In this document: piece after piece, positions 1 through 8,038 of the stretch | How positions within the stretch are numbered: the stretch's first letter is position 1 | Layout: each line of letters begins with the position of its first letter | From: Bacteroides intestinalis DSM 17393 | GTDB taxonomy: Bacteria; Bacteroidota; Bacteroidia; Bacteroidales; Bacteroidaceae | Assembly: GCF_000172175.1 (NCBI RefSeq) | Contig: NZ_ABJL02000007.1 | Coordinates: forward strand, 1,116,001 to 1,180,000 | Direction of reading: 5' to 3' | DNA: 64,000 bases | Made by a program: the position numbers and the translations under genes | Notes under the pieces: model-generated | Databases searched by the model: none | Seen by the model: the letters and a program-made list of their open reading frames with translations, nothing else | What the model was told of the DNA's origin: nothing

Positions 1-1344
1 TTACTGATTGCTCCTACACCGGATAAACCGGAGTGGCCTGCAGTAAGAGATCGTACTGTTAAGCTGGCGCAGAGGTTGGAAAAACGTTTGAAAGAAGAGG
101 ATTCTTCGCGTGTGAGCGTCATGGCATTCCACGGTTCTGATCTTTACAACACGATTGGACTTGCACTGGGAGACGTGGCCGGATGGAATCTCTATCAGGG
201 ATGGTATTTTGGTGAGTTACCTCATTTTGAACAGTGGTTGGAAGATCAGCACGCTCGTTATCCACATCGTCCCATTATTGTGAGCGAATGGGGGGCGGGT
301 TCAGACAAACGTATTCACTCGGTTAAGGGTCGTCCATTCGATTTCAGTATGGAATATCAGCAGGAATATATCGAGCACTATCTGCCCTATATTGAAAATA
401 ATGACTACATTGCCGGATGTGCTTATTGGGGGTACGTCGATTTCAATGTGGCCGCCCGCCAGGAATCTATGCCTCGTGTCAACAATAAGGGGCTTTTCTA
501 TAATGACCGGACTCCGAAAGATATAGCTTATTATTTTAAGGCTATGTGGCGTAAGGATGTGCCGGTGTTGCATATAGCAAGCCGTGATTGGGCATTGCGG
601 ACAGGAAAAGCCGGAGAAGAACATCCCATCAAGATTTATACCAATCTGGATGAGGTGGAGCTTATTCTGAACGGTGCTTCTTGCGGCAAGCAGTGCACGT
701 CCAATTATAATACTATATTTCGTGTAAAGTTGCCGGAAGGAAATTCTTCGTTGGTGGCCAGAGGTTATAGGAACGGCGTTCTTGTGGAAGATGTGATGAT
801 GATGACGCTCGCTCTTTTCCCCGACTTGCATCAAGGGGACGAACTTGCAGTAAACGTTGGCAGCAATTGTTATTTCATTTCAGATGTCAGTCACTTGACA
901 TGGTTACCGGATCGTCCTTATACTGCCGGGGAATGGGGGTACGTGAACGGTAAGGGGCGCAGCACTACCTCTGAAATTTATAATACTGTAGATGGACCAG
1001 TCTATCAGACATGGATGGAGGATATAACGGAGTATAAGATTGACGCTCCTGCCGGAACCTATGAGGTGGAACTGTTGATGGCGGATGTTAGCCGACCGGC
1101 CCGGCAGCAGGCCAATCTGCTTGGCAAGGGAGATGAACGGGCAAGTGCCGTGTCCAAGCGGTTCGACATCACCATTTGCGGTGAGGTTGTGGAACAGAAT
1201 TTCTCTCCGGCCGATAACAACCGTTATCTCAACGCATGCCGTCGACGCTATATAGTGAACAATAATGATGGATGTATTGATATACGTTTTACGCCGTTGC
1301 AAGGCAAGCCGGTTCTTTCGGGGTTTAAAGTCCGAAGGTTATAA
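1..1344 (+). CDS. Glycoside hydrolase family 2 enzyme, C-terminal part (cut by left edge)
   Basis: The reading frame is open from base 1, so the gene begins outside the window; the TTG at 76 is not a credible start. The first part is the end of a GH2 TIM barrel: a strand ending in the motif SEWGAG (bases about 283-300) carries the Glu that acts as nucleophile in GH2 enzymes, followed by the typical stretch with WGYVDFN and the KGLFYNDRTPKD loop. After the barrel come an Ig-like domain (about bases 590-830) and a C-terminal beta-rich domain (about 860-1344) resembling malectin/carbohydrate-binding modules. Known of the family: exo-acting beta-galactosidase, beta-glucuronidase or beta-mannosidase activity; in Bacteroides usually periplasmic glycan degradation. 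The substrate cannot be told from this fragment. A terminator hairpin follows directly. Confidence 0.85.
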   Translation, partial: LLIAPTPDKPEWPAVRDRTVKLAQRLEKRLKEEDSSRVSVMAFHGSDLYNTIGLALGDVAGWNLYQGWYFGELPHFEQWLEDQHARYPHRPIIVSEWGAGSDKRIHSVKGRPFDFSMEYQQEYIEHYLPYIENNDYIAGCAYWGYVDFNVAARQESMPRVNNKGLFYNDRTPKDIAYYFKAMWRKDVPVLHIASRDWALRTGKAGEEHPIKIYTNLDEVELILNGASCGKQCTSNYNTIFRVKLPEGNSSLVARGYRNGVLVEDVMMMTLALFPDLHQGDELAVNVGSNCYFISDVSHLTWLPDRPYTAGEWGYVNGKGRSTTSEIYNTVDGPVYQTWMEDITEYKIDAPAGTYEVELLMADVSRPARQQANLLGKGDERASAVSKRFDITICGEVVEQNFSPADNNRYLNACRRRYIVNNNDGCIDIRFTPLQGKPVLSGFKVRRL

Positions 1345-1366
1345 ACCGAAAGAGATTGTCTGATGG

Positions 1367-1397
1367 GAAAGGAGTCGATGGGCTCCTTTCTTTTTTT
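1367..1397 (+). terminator. Intrinsic terminator after the GH2 gene
   Basis: An 8-bp stem (1367-1374 GAAAGGAG with 1383-1390 CTCCTTTC) is followed directly by a T run to 1396, 20 bases after the GH2 stop codon. Confidence 0.8.
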
Positions 1398-1412
1398 GCG
1401 AAATCTACTTTG

Positions 1413-1543
1413 TTTGTAGAGATGCTTTAAATCCCTTACTCTCATTTTCAATCCTTTAGGGTTCAGGTTTGTAGAGATTACTATCTAATCTTCTACTTTT
1501 CTGTTTTTTATAGTTTCCTTTTCATTTCATCCGTTGTAGAGAT
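1413..1543. repeat. Three spaced copies of TTGTAGAGAT in the GH2-HU intergenic region
   Basis: The 414-base gap between the GH2 gene and the HU-related gene contains TTGTAGAGAT at 1414-1423, 1469-1478 and 1534-1543 (spacing 55 and 65 bases); the first two copies share one more T upstream. A weaker relative (TTGGTAGATG) follows near 1588. No open frame with coding character is seen here. Function unknown; regulator sites or a decayed repeat are both possible. Confidence 0.5.
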
Positions 1544-1604
1544 TGCCTTTTGATAATGTGTTGTTTATTAATGCTTTATAAAATTGCTTGGTAGATGCTG
1601 TTTT

Positions 1605-1636
1605 CTTGCTTTCTCATACTTCTCACCCTAACTTTG
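1605..1636 (+). promoter_or_regulatory. Bacteroidetes-type promoter for the HU-related gene
   Basis: The -7 box TAACTTTG is at 1629-1636; a weak -33 box (CTTG, 1605-1608) lies 20 bases upstream. The predicted leader is about 115 nt and contains the palindrome TGAGGCCTCA (1672-1681). Confidence 0.6.
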
Positions 1637-1758
1637 CAACATCGAATCTGAGAAACAGAACGTCTGTCTGTTGAGGCCTCACAGTAAAAAGACTTCGTGC
1701 TTTGGGATGAGATAAAAGAAAATGAATCATATTATTAATCATTAAAACAACAAAGATT

Positions 1759-2232
1759 ATGGCAATTAAGTATGAAGTAAAGAAGGTGGTGTTTGGTTTT
1801 GATAAGACTAATACTGAGAAATTTGTAGCTCAAACCAAAGTGTTGGGCTTGGTGAAATTTGATAAGCTCTGTGAAGAAGTGCAGAAGGTGAGTATGGCAC
1901 CGCGTGGTGTGGTGAAGATGGTAATTGACGGGTTGATAGATACCCTGAATATGGATTTGGATAAAGGATATTCCGTGCAGTTGGGAGACTTCGGCTGTTT
2001 CCGTCCCGGACTGAACGCGAAAAGTCAGGCGGGAGCGGGAGATGTGGATGCTAATACGGTATATCGTCGAAAAATCATTTTCTATCCGGGAAGCTATTTT
2101 AAGGATATGCTTGGTAAGGCAAGTGTGGAAAGGCTGGAGTTTGGTAAGGGGACTGTGGCTAAAGATACGGTCGTAAAGCCGGGCGGAGGTGATTCTGGTG
2201 ATGGCGGTATTGAAGATGATCCGTTGGGATAA
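1759..2232 (+). CDS. HU-related histone-like DNA-binding protein
   Basis: This 157-aa protein matches the Bacteroidetes-specific branch of the HU/IHF family. The N-terminal part (about 1-60) is the helical dimerisation half; the residues around GDFGCFRP (about 75-82) are the HU core strand, and YRRKIIFYPG (about 100-109) is the start of the DNA-binding arm and its return. Typical HU is about 90 aa; this branch is longer at both ends and here ends in an acidic Gly/Asp tail (GGGDSGDGG). Expected role: nucleoid binding and DNA bending in the cytoplasm. It is a single-gene unit with its own promoter and a long leader. The ATG at 1759 is preceded by an A-rich stretch rather than a Shine-Dalgarno site, usual for this phylum. 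Confidence 0.85.
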   Translation: MAIKYEVKKVVFGFDKTNTEKFVAQTKVLGLVKFDKLCEEVQKVSMAPRGVVKMVIDGLIDTLNMDLDKGYSVQLGDFGCFRPGLNAKSQAGAGDVDANTVYRRKIIFYPGSYFKDMLGKASVERLEFGKGTVAKDTVVKPGGGDSGDGGIEDDPLG

Positions 2233-2306
2233 GTAGGTGGATTGGGGGGAAGAGGGGGAATCCCTTTTCCCCTTCCGTGAAACTTAACTAAATAGTGTTC
2301 CGAAGA

Positions 2307-2338
2307 TTTGTCTTGCCTATTTGAATGACTTACTTTTG
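2307..2338 (+). promoter_or_regulatory. Bacteroidetes-type promoter for the serine hydrolase gene
   Basis: TTTG at 2307-2310 and TACTTTTG at 2331-2338, separated by 20 bases: a good match to the sigma-ABfr pattern, 38 bases before the start codon. Confidence 0.75.
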
Positions 2339-2376
2339 CGCATAATTAATGTGTAAGTGCATAATGCAATATAGAT

Positions 2377-3879
2377 ATGAAGAACAAACTTACTTTATTT
2401 CTCCTCATTTTTTGCTTACTGGTGTCGACAACGGTTGGTGCGCAGATACGTGAGTTCGAACGCTCGACGCCCGAAGCCGAAGGGGTCCCTTCCGGAGCGC
2501 TCATTGCTTTGATGGACTCTCTGATGGCCTTGCCGAAGACCGATATACACAGTGTAATGGTGCTGCGTCACGGAAAAGTGATCGCGGAGATGTATCCCGA
2601 ACCCTTCGCCCCGGAGTATCGGCACACGATGTTTTCCTGCTCCAAGACTTTTGTCGGTGCCGCCATCGGACTCGCCATCTCCGAGAACCGCTTGCGGTTG
2701 ACAGACCGGATCGCATCCTTTTTCCCCGACCAACTTCCCGATAGCATTTCCCCCAATCTTGCCGCTATGACAGTCCGGAATCTGCTGAACATGACCTCCG
2801 GTGTCACCCCGGACTGGAAGATGCGTGAAGGTCGTACAGACTGGGTCAGAGGTTATCTGGGGAAAGAAATAAAGACTCCCGGAGAACACTTTGATTATGA
2901 TTCCATGAGTTCGTATATTCTTTCCGCCATCGTACAGAAGGTGACGGGTATGAAATTACTGGATTATCTCCGTCTGAAACTGTTCGACCCCATGCACATC
3001 ACTGATGTGTCCTGGGAGGTGAGTCCCGAGGGCGTCAATACCGGTGGCTGGGGAGTGTACTTGCAAAGTGAGTCGCTGGCGAAGCTTGGACAGTTACTGC
3101 TAAACCGTGGTATGTGGGAAGGCAAACAGTTGCTTCCGGCAGACTGGGTAGACCTGATGATGGCTAAACAATCCGATACAGGTAGCTTTGGCTATGGTTA
3201 TGGTTATCATATGTGGCTTTGTGAATATCCGGGAGCGGTTCGCGTAGACGGTGCTTTAGGGCAATATGCGCTTATTATACCGGATAAAGATATGGTAGTA
3301 GTCATCACCGAATGTAGCATCATAGATGGAATCACGCAACGCCGCTTGGTCTGGAATCGTCTGTTGCCTGCCGTAGGCGATGAGCCTTTGACGCCGGGAA
3401 AGGATTATAAACGCTTGTTGAAGAAGCAATCTTCTTATCAGTTACCGGTGGCGCAAGGGAAAGCAAACTCACCTCTTGCCCGGCAGTATGCGAACAAACC
3501 TATTATGCTTAAGCCGAATAAATTGGGCTGGCAGTCGCTCCGTCTTCAATTCAAACCCAAAGAGGTCATAATGACCGTGACGCAGGCCGATGGGCTTGAA
3601 TATAACTTGCCATTTGGCTACAAGCAGTGGGAAAAGACTTCAATAGATGCATATCCTCCATATTCTATCGAAGCCAAAGGACGTTTCACCGGGATAGAAG
3701 GCCCTTTTTATGTAGCGGGTAGCTATGCCTGGCCCTCAACTACTACGCTGGAGCTGAAAGCGCATTACGTCAATTGGATCAGTGCGCTCAACCTCATTTT
3801 CTGGTTTGATGGAGGCGATGTTCATTTAGCGGTTAAGGCGAACTATTCTTCCGATTTTATCTATCTTTGTGGCCAATAA
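2377..3879 (+). CDS. Secreted serine hydrolase, beta-lactamase/penicillin-binding-protein fold
   Basis: A 500-aa protein with a clear signal peptide (hydrophobic residues 4-20, cleavage after VGAQ). Residues about 30-350 are a class C beta-lactamase-like domain (Pfam Beta-lactamase family): the S-x-x-K motif is SCSK (Ser87, Lys90), the second motif is Y-D-S (around residue 175) instead of the usual Y-x-N, and the GGWGVYLQ segment matches the conserved helix-strand region of esterase/peptidase members. About 120 extra C-terminal residues form a beta-rich domain. Known members include esterases, D-aminopeptidases and peptidoglycan-related hydrolases; resistance to beta-lactams should not be assumed. 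Predicted site: periplasm or cell surface. The next gene starts 15 bases after the stop, so co-transcription is likely. Confidence 0.8.
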   Translation: MKNKLTLFLLIFCLLVSTTVGAQIREFERSTPEAEGVPSGALIALMDSLMALPKTDIHSVMVLRHGKVIAEMYPEPFAPEYRHTMFSCSKTFVGAAIGLAISENRLRLTDRIASFFPDQLPDSISPNLAAMTVRNLLNMTSGVTPDWKMREGRTDWVRGYLGKEIKTPGEHFDYDSMSSYILSAIVQKVTGMKLLDYLRLKLFDPMHITDVSWEVSPEGVNTGGWGVYLQSESLAKLGQLLLNRGMWEGKQLLPADWVDLMMAKQSDTGSFGYGYGYHMWLCEYPGAVRVDGALGQYALIIPDKDMVVVITECSIIDGITQRRLVWNRLLPAVGDEPLTPGKDYKRLLKKQSSYQLPVAQGKANSPLARQYANKPIMLKPNKLGWQSLRLQFKPKEVIMTVTQADGLEYNLPFGYKQWEKTSIDAYPPYSIEAKGRFTGIEGPFYVAGSYAWPSTTTLELKAHYVNWISALNLIFWFDGGDVHLAVKANYSSDFIYLCGQ

Positions 3880-3893
3880 AAGATTTGTGTATT

Positions 3894-4526
3894 ATGAACC
3901 GTATCACATTAGCTCTGAAACGTCCTTTTATCTGGTTACGCCGTTTTCGTCATCGTTGCGGTTACGGAGTGCATTCTCCGTTTGCTTTCAACCTGATTAC
4001 ACAGGTGATTTATGAAAATACTCCTTATTATAAGTATAAAGACCTGGCGGCAGAACAAAAGAAGTTAGCACCTCAAAAAGACGGGCGTTGGAAGTATGAG
4101 TCGAAAAAGGTGAAACGCCTTTTGTTCCGGTTGGTGAATTATATCCAGCCCGATACGATAGTAGATGCCGGTACTCTTGCTGCTTCTTCCCTTTATCTGA
4201 AAGCCGGTAAGGAAGGGGCCGACTATACATCTGCTTCTGAACTTTCCGAGCTATTTCTGGAAGCCGGAGTACCAGTTGGCTTTCTCTATCTGCACGACTA
4301 CCGACATCCGGAATTTGTGGAGGAAGTATTCCGTATCTGTGCTGCACGCACTGTACGTAGCTCCGCTTTTGTGGTCGAAGGAATCTGCTACACTCCGCAG
4401 ATGAAAGCTCTTTGGAAACGCATGCAGCAGGATGAACATGTAGGTATTACATTCGACCTTTATGACCTTGGCATCCTATTCTTTGATAAAACAAAGATAA
4501 AACAAGACTATATTGTCAACTTTTGA
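3894..4526 (+). CDS. Degenerate class I methyltransferase-like protein
   Basis: A 210-aa protein, start chosen at ATG 3894; an upstream TTG at 3867 would run into the preceding gene. The N-terminus has a basic segment and a conserved-looking GYGVHSPFAF motif that I recognise from a Bacteroidetes family usually annotated as hypothetical or SAM-dependent methyltransferase. The region IVDAGTLAASSLYL (about residue 83) aligns with SAM-binding motif I of O-methyltransferases, but the glycines are poorly kept, so activity is doubtful. The ending ILFFDKTKIKQDYIVNF is typical of this family. Substrate unknown. It lies 14 bases downstream of the serine hydrolase gene. Confidence 0.6.
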   Translation: MNRITLALKRPFIWLRRFRHRCGYGVHSPFAFNLITQVIYENTPYYKYKDLAAEQKKLAPQKDGRWKYESKKVKRLLFRLVNYIQPDTIVDAGTLAASSLYLKAGKEGADYTSASELSELFLEAGVPVGFLYLHDYRHPEFVEEVFRICAARTVRSSAFVVEGICYTPQMKALWKRMQQDEHVGITFDLYDLGILFFDKTKIKQDYIVNF

Positions 4527-4548
4527 TTATCTTTAGGCGTTTGAATAA

Positions 4549-4609
4549 GTGATTAGGGGGTAGTGATTAGTGATTAACCGCTCCACTAACCTCTAATCAC
4601 TAATCACTA
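4549..4609. repeat. GTGATTAG repeats forming a perfect 16-bp inverted repeat
   Basis: Copies of GTGATTAG occur at 4549-4556 and 4563-4570, with a third, GTGATTA, directly after. The block TAGTGATTAGTGATTA (4561-4576) pairs perfectly with 4594-4609 across a 17-base loop. No T run follows, so simple intrinsic termination is not obvious. It sits 15 bases before the adenosyltransferase start. Confidence 0.75.
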
Positions 4610-4623
4610 AACACCAATCGCTT

Positions 4624-5178
4624 ATGAAAATATATACTAAAACCGGTGATAAAGGTACCACTTCGTTGGTAGGCGGTAACCGGGTTCCTAAAACCCACGT
4701 TCGTCTGGAAGCATACGGCACAGTAGACGAGTTGAACGCTAACTTGGGAGTGCTTATCACTTATTTGTCCGATGAAGCGGATCGGATGCTTGTACGCCAT
4801 ATCCAGGATCGCCTTTTCGCAGTGGGTTCCAATCTGGCCACCGATCTGGAAAAAACGGACTTGAAATGTGCCAGTGTCATTCATCCGGAAGAGATAGAGC
4901 GTATCGAACGGGAAATAGATCGGCTTGATAACCTGCTTCCCCCGTTACATGCTTTTATATTGCCGGGCGGCAGTCGCGGAGCATCGGTTTGTCATGTTTG
5001 CCGCACAGTTTGCCGCAGGGCTGAACGACGTATCCTGGCCTTGGCTGAACAATGCGAAGTAGCTACTGAATTACTTGCTTATGTGAACCGTTTGTCCGAT
5101 TATTTGTTTGTCTTGTCACGGAAAATCAATCTGGATGAGAAAAAAGATGAAATATTTTGGGATAATAGTTGTAAGTGA
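4624..5178 (+). CDS. Cob(I)alamin adenosyltransferase, PduO type
   Basis: A 184-aa protein of the PduO/Cob_adeno_trans family, which transfers the adenosyl group of ATP to cob(I)alamin to give coenzyme B12. The N-terminal ATP-binding signature YTKTGDKGTTSL is at residues 4-15, with the following GG-x-R-V-x-K segment; the second conserved region FILPGG (about residue 115) and the helix with VCRRAER (about 132-139) are in place. Length fits the family. Bacteroides use adenosylcobalamin for methylmalonyl-CoA mutase and salvage corrinoids, which fits an isolated copy not flanked by cob genes. No strong Shine-Dalgarno site is visible; the upstream gap is filled by an inverted repeat. Confidence 0.92.
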   Translation: MKIYTKTGDKGTTSLVGGNRVPKTHVRLEAYGTVDELNANLGVLITYLSDEADRMLVRHIQDRLFAVGSNLATDLEKTDLKCASVIHPEEIERIEREIDRLDNLLPPLHAFILPGGSRGASVCHVCRTVCRRAERRILALAEQCEVATELLAYVNRLSDYLFVLSRKINLDEKKDEIFWDNSCK

Positions 5179-5198
5179 GAGATTTTATTATACTTTTG
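5168..5198 (+). promoter_or_regulatory. Bacteroidetes-type promoter for the DUF2795 gene
   Basis: GTTG at 5168-5171 and TACTTTTG at 5191-5198 with a 19-base spacer. The -33 box overlaps the end of the adenosyltransferase gene. Leader about 45 nt. Confidence 0.7.
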
Positions 5199-5250
5199 CC
5201 GAAAAATAGAAAGTAGGACTTAATATTCACAATTTTAATACTTAGAACTT

Positions 5251-5472
5251 ATGTATTGGACATTGGAATTAGCATCTAAACTGGAAGATGCTCCCTGGCC
5301 GGCAACCAAGGATGAATTAATCGATTATGCCATACGTTCGGGCGCTCCGCTTGAAGTGATTGAAAATTTGCAGGAAATGGAAGATGAAGGCGATATTTAT
5401 GAGAGCATCGAAGATATATGGCCCGACTATCCGAGCAAAGAGGATTTCTTCTTTAACGAAGAAGAGTATTAG
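5251..5472 (+). CDS. Small acidic DUF2795 family protein
   Basis: A 73-aa, strongly acidic protein. The core L-x-x-A-x-W-P-A-T-K-D-E-L-I-x-Y-A (residues about 11-27) followed by G-A-P-x-E-V-I-E-x-L (about 31-40) matches DUF2795, a small helical domain common in Bacteroidetes. The C-terminus is rich in Asp, Glu and Phe. Function unknown. It has its own promoter and a long terminator hairpin, so it is a monocistronic gene. Confidence 0.75.
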   Translation: MYWTLELASKLEDAPWPATKDELIDYAIRSGAPLEVIENLQEMEDEGDIYESIEDIWPDYPSKEDFFFNEEEY

Positions 5473-5527
5473 ATACGCTTTTTAAGCCTTGCCATACCTA
5501 AGGGGATACGAGGTAGTTAACACATAG

Positions 5528-5582
5528 AAAGAGGTAGTCCGTAAAATCTGTTTTCGACAGATTAATGGATTGCCTCTTTTTT
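5528..5582 (+). terminator. Long-stem intrinsic terminator after the DUF2795 gene
   Basis: Outer stem AAAGAGG (5528-5534) with CCTCTTT (5573-5579), a middle stem AGTCC/GGATT and an apical stem AATCTGT/ACAGATT, followed by T's to 5582. The T run also contributes to the predicted -7 box of the helicase gene. Confidence 0.85.
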
Positions 5583-5589
5583 ATATTTG
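5582..5589 (+). promoter_or_regulatory. Possible -7 box (TATATTTG) of the RecQ-like gene
   Basis: TATATTTG matches the -7 pattern and ends only 7 bases before the ATG at 5597; no good -33 box is visible. If it is used, the mRNA would be leaderless or nearly so. Confidence 0.45.
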
Positions 5590-5596
5590 TTCCATT

Positions 5597-8038
5597 ATGA
5601 CTGAAACACAAGAAGAAACGGTACGCCGCTTGCCGGAATTGAAAGAACGGCATTTGCCCGGAGATTGCCGGGAAGCGGTGCATACACTGTTAAAAGGGAC
5701 TTACGGGTACGAACAATTTCGTGACCTAGAAGTGTATGACGACTTATTCAAGGGGAAAGAGACACTCCACGTTTCGCAGGGGCAATTGATAGAAAGTGTC
5801 ATTGTTGAAGCGGAAAAGGCACGGAATGGGGAAACGGATGTGGATAATATTCTGCTGACAGCGCCTACCGGGGCTGGAAAATCCTTATTGTTCCAATTGC
5901 CTGGCATCTATTTGGGCAATGAATACGGGTTGCTTACCATTGTTGTATCTCCTCTGAAGGCACTGATTGTGGATCAGGTGGAAGGTTTACAAGATTTGGG
6001 ATACACACGCGTAGCGTATGCTTCTTCCGATTTATCGCCTGAGCAAAAGAATGAGGTATATCGACAGGTGCGTGAAGGTGAGGTCGATTTGTTTTATCTT
6101 TCGCCGGAATTATTGCTTTCATATGATATCAAGCACTTCGCAGGTGAGCGTCGTATTGGTTTGGTTGTAGTGGATGAGGCTCATACAGTAACTACCTGGG
6201 GTAAAGAGTTCCGGGTGGATTATTGGTTCCTGGGACGTTATCTGCAGGGTTTGAAGAAGAATCTGGGCTATGCGTTTCCGCTTTTTGCGCTGACGGCTAC
6301 TGCTGTTTGGAACCCGAAGGGAGGCAACGATATGGTGTTCGAAACGATTCGTTCGTTGCAAATGGAGCCGTGTGTGCTTTATGCAGGTACGGTGAAACGC
6401 AGGAATATCGGATTCGATATTCGGCAGATGGAAATAGAAGAAGGCGAAACGTACGATAAAGCCAAGCAACGTGTAGTGGCGGGTCGTGTAGATGATTTCC
6501 TCGACGGGTATAAGACGATTCTTTATTATCCTTTTGCGGGTGGCATCGATATGCGTCTGAAGACGTGGGTGCAACCTGCTGATTGGCGTTTGGTAGCTTC
6601 TTACTATGGCAAGAAGGACAAGGAACAGAAAGCAGCAATTGTACAGGAGTTCAAGGAAGGAGAGAAGCGTATGATTGTAGCTACAAAGGCATTCGGTATG
6701 GGTGTGGATATCAGCGACATTGACCGGGTATATCATGTGGCACCTTCCAGCACTTTTGTCGATTATATACAGGAGATAGGACGTGCGGCGCGTGATACGG
6801 ATATTCATGGAGTTTCGGCAACGGATTATCATGAACGTGACTTTTATTATATGAAACGCCTGCATATGGCGGGTAATATAGCACAAGAGCAGTTGGCGTT
6901 GATACTGAAAAAGCTGATGGAAGTATATCGGATGAAAGGCGAAAAGCAGGAAATGCTGGTGTCTTTGTCCGACTTCGAATTTGTGGTGAAATTGCCGCGA
7001 ATGAAAAACAAGCTGGAATACGAGGCAGAATTGGGACAGTTGATTAAGACAGCTTTATTATGGTTGGAAGATGATTTAAGCCATCGTTACGGAAAGAAGT
7101 TGTTGGAGGTCAGTCCGCAGAATCTATTGACGGAAGGATATATTCAGGATAAGACAGGCGATGTTTTTATTCGTGAATTCAAGGATTATCTTACTAAAGT
7201 GGAAGGTACGGAAGACGTGTACACAGCACGTCTGGAAAAACTGTGGGAAGAGCGCTTTGCTGAGTTGGGGTATCGGGAATTTAAGCAAAAGTTGAATAGT
7301 GGAACATTGTGGGAAGGCTCTCGTGCAGTATCTGTTGGTAAGCATGAGGTGTTGTTGAAAGAAGATGCTACGGTAATTCGTCAGCGGATGGATGCACTGT
7401 TCAATAGCTTGAAGACTCTGCTTGTCGATAAGTTACGGAAGGCAAAAGGACGTTTTGATGAAGAAGAATTGCGTGCGGTATTTGCCGAACATGGTATGGA
7501 TGTACCATCGGCAAAACGCTTTATTGGCTCATTGCTGGAGTCTCGTACGGAAGAGGGGCGCAGTGTGAGTTATATCAGTAGTGTGAAAAAGAAGGATTCC
7601 AACGAACTCTCTTTTACAGTGACAAAGGGGTTTGACCTTTTGTTGTCCCGCTATCAGAAACTATTCAGTCAACGTATTGTCGGTAAAAAAGGAGATCGTC
7701 TGTTGTTTTACAGTACGCCATTCTCCGATCTGAATATGTTGCTTAACCTGCTTTCCATACTCGATTGTCTTTCATTCAGCGTCGAAGGAGGGGGGACACC
7801 TTGTGTACTGGTATATTTCGATGATCCGGAGAGTTTGCAGCAGATTGCATCTTCCGATGAATATCACAATTTGATTCTCGAGAATAATGAACAGGTGTTC
7901 CAGGAACAGATCGAACTGTTTTCTTTCTTCTTCGGAACGGATGGAATGGACGATGTGAAGCGCTGGGATTTTATTGAAGACTATTTTACCGGAATGGGGG
8001 TAGAGGAGCTGAAAGCGAAGTACGCTGTTCCCCTATAG
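5597..8038 (+). CDS. Divergent RecQ-like ATP-dependent DNA helicase with long C-terminal extension
   Basis: An 813-aa SF2 helicase; start chosen at ATG 5597 rather than the in-frame TTG at 5570, which lies inside the terminator. Motif I is TGAGKS (about 91-96), motif II DEAH (about 193-196) followed by a RecQ-like aromatic loop (TTWGKEFRVDY), motif III LTATA, and motifs V and VI (FGMGVDIS, QEIGRAARD, about 370-395). These place it in the RecQ branch. The remaining 400 residues are unlike a standard RQC domain: no four-cysteine zinc site and no evident HRDC domain. Expected activity is 3'-5' DNA unwinding; the true role (repair, restart or defence) is open. Its stop codon abuts the stop of the convergent DUF3037 gene. 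Confidence 0.8.
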   Translation: MTETQEETVRRLPELKERHLPGDCREAVHTLLKGTYGYEQFRDLEVYDDLFKGKETLHVSQGQLIESVIVEAEKARNGETDVDNILLTAPTGAGKSLLFQLPGIYLGNEYGLLTIVVSPLKALIVDQVEGLQDLGYTRVAYASSDLSPEQKNEVYRQVREGEVDLFYLSPELLLSYDIKHFAGERRIGLVVVDEAHTVTTWGKEFRVDYWFLGRYLQGLKKNLGYAFPLFALTATAVWNPKGGNDMVFETIRSLQMEPCVLYAGTVKRRNIGFDIRQMEIEEGETYDKAKQRVVAGRVDDFLDGYKTILYYPFAGGIDMRLKTWVQPADWRLVASYYGKKDKEQKAAIVQEFKEGEKRMIVATKAFGMGVDISDIDRVYHVAPSSTFVDYIQEIGRAARDTDIHGVSATDYHERDFYYMKRLHMAGNIAQEQLALILKKLMEVYRMKGEKQEMLVSLSDFEFVVKLPRMKNKLEYEAELGQLIKTALLWLEDDLSHRYGKKLLEVSPQNLLTEGYIQDKTGDVFIREFKDYLTKVEGTEDVYTARLEKLWEERFAELGYREFKQKLNSGTLWEGSRAVSVGKHEVLLKEDATVIRQRMDALFNSLKTLLVDKLRKAKGRFDEEELRAVFAEHGMDVPSAKRFIGSLLESRTEEGRSVSYISSVKKKDSNELSFTVTKGFDLLLSRYQKLFSQRIVGKKGDRLLFYSTPFSDLNMLLNLLSILDCLSFSVEGGGTPCVLVYFDDPESLQQIASSDEYHNLILENNEQVFQEQIELFSFFFGTDGMDDVKRWDFIEDYFTGMGVEELKAKYAVPL

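Noticed and set aside
1413..1600. CRISPR-like array at the TTGTAGAGAT repeats
   Set aside because: Repeats are only 10-11 bases, spacing is unequal, and no cas genes are in the window.
2245..2277. Purine-rich hairpin after the HU-related gene as a terminator
   Set aside because: The G-run and C-run can pair only with bulges and no T run follows; it may still slow polymerase but was not called.
2377..3879. Beta-lactam resistance gene
   Set aside because: Only the fold and SxxK are shared; the second motif is altered and a large extra domain is present, so esterase or peptidase activity is more likely.
4526..4623. Cobalamin riboswitch before the adenosyltransferase gene
   Set aside because: The gap is only 97 bases and filled by GTGATTA repeats; no B12-box-like sequence is present.
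6119..6886. 255-codon antisense frame inside the RecQ-like gene
   Set aside because: No domain, no start context, and the plus-strand frame has all helicase motifs.
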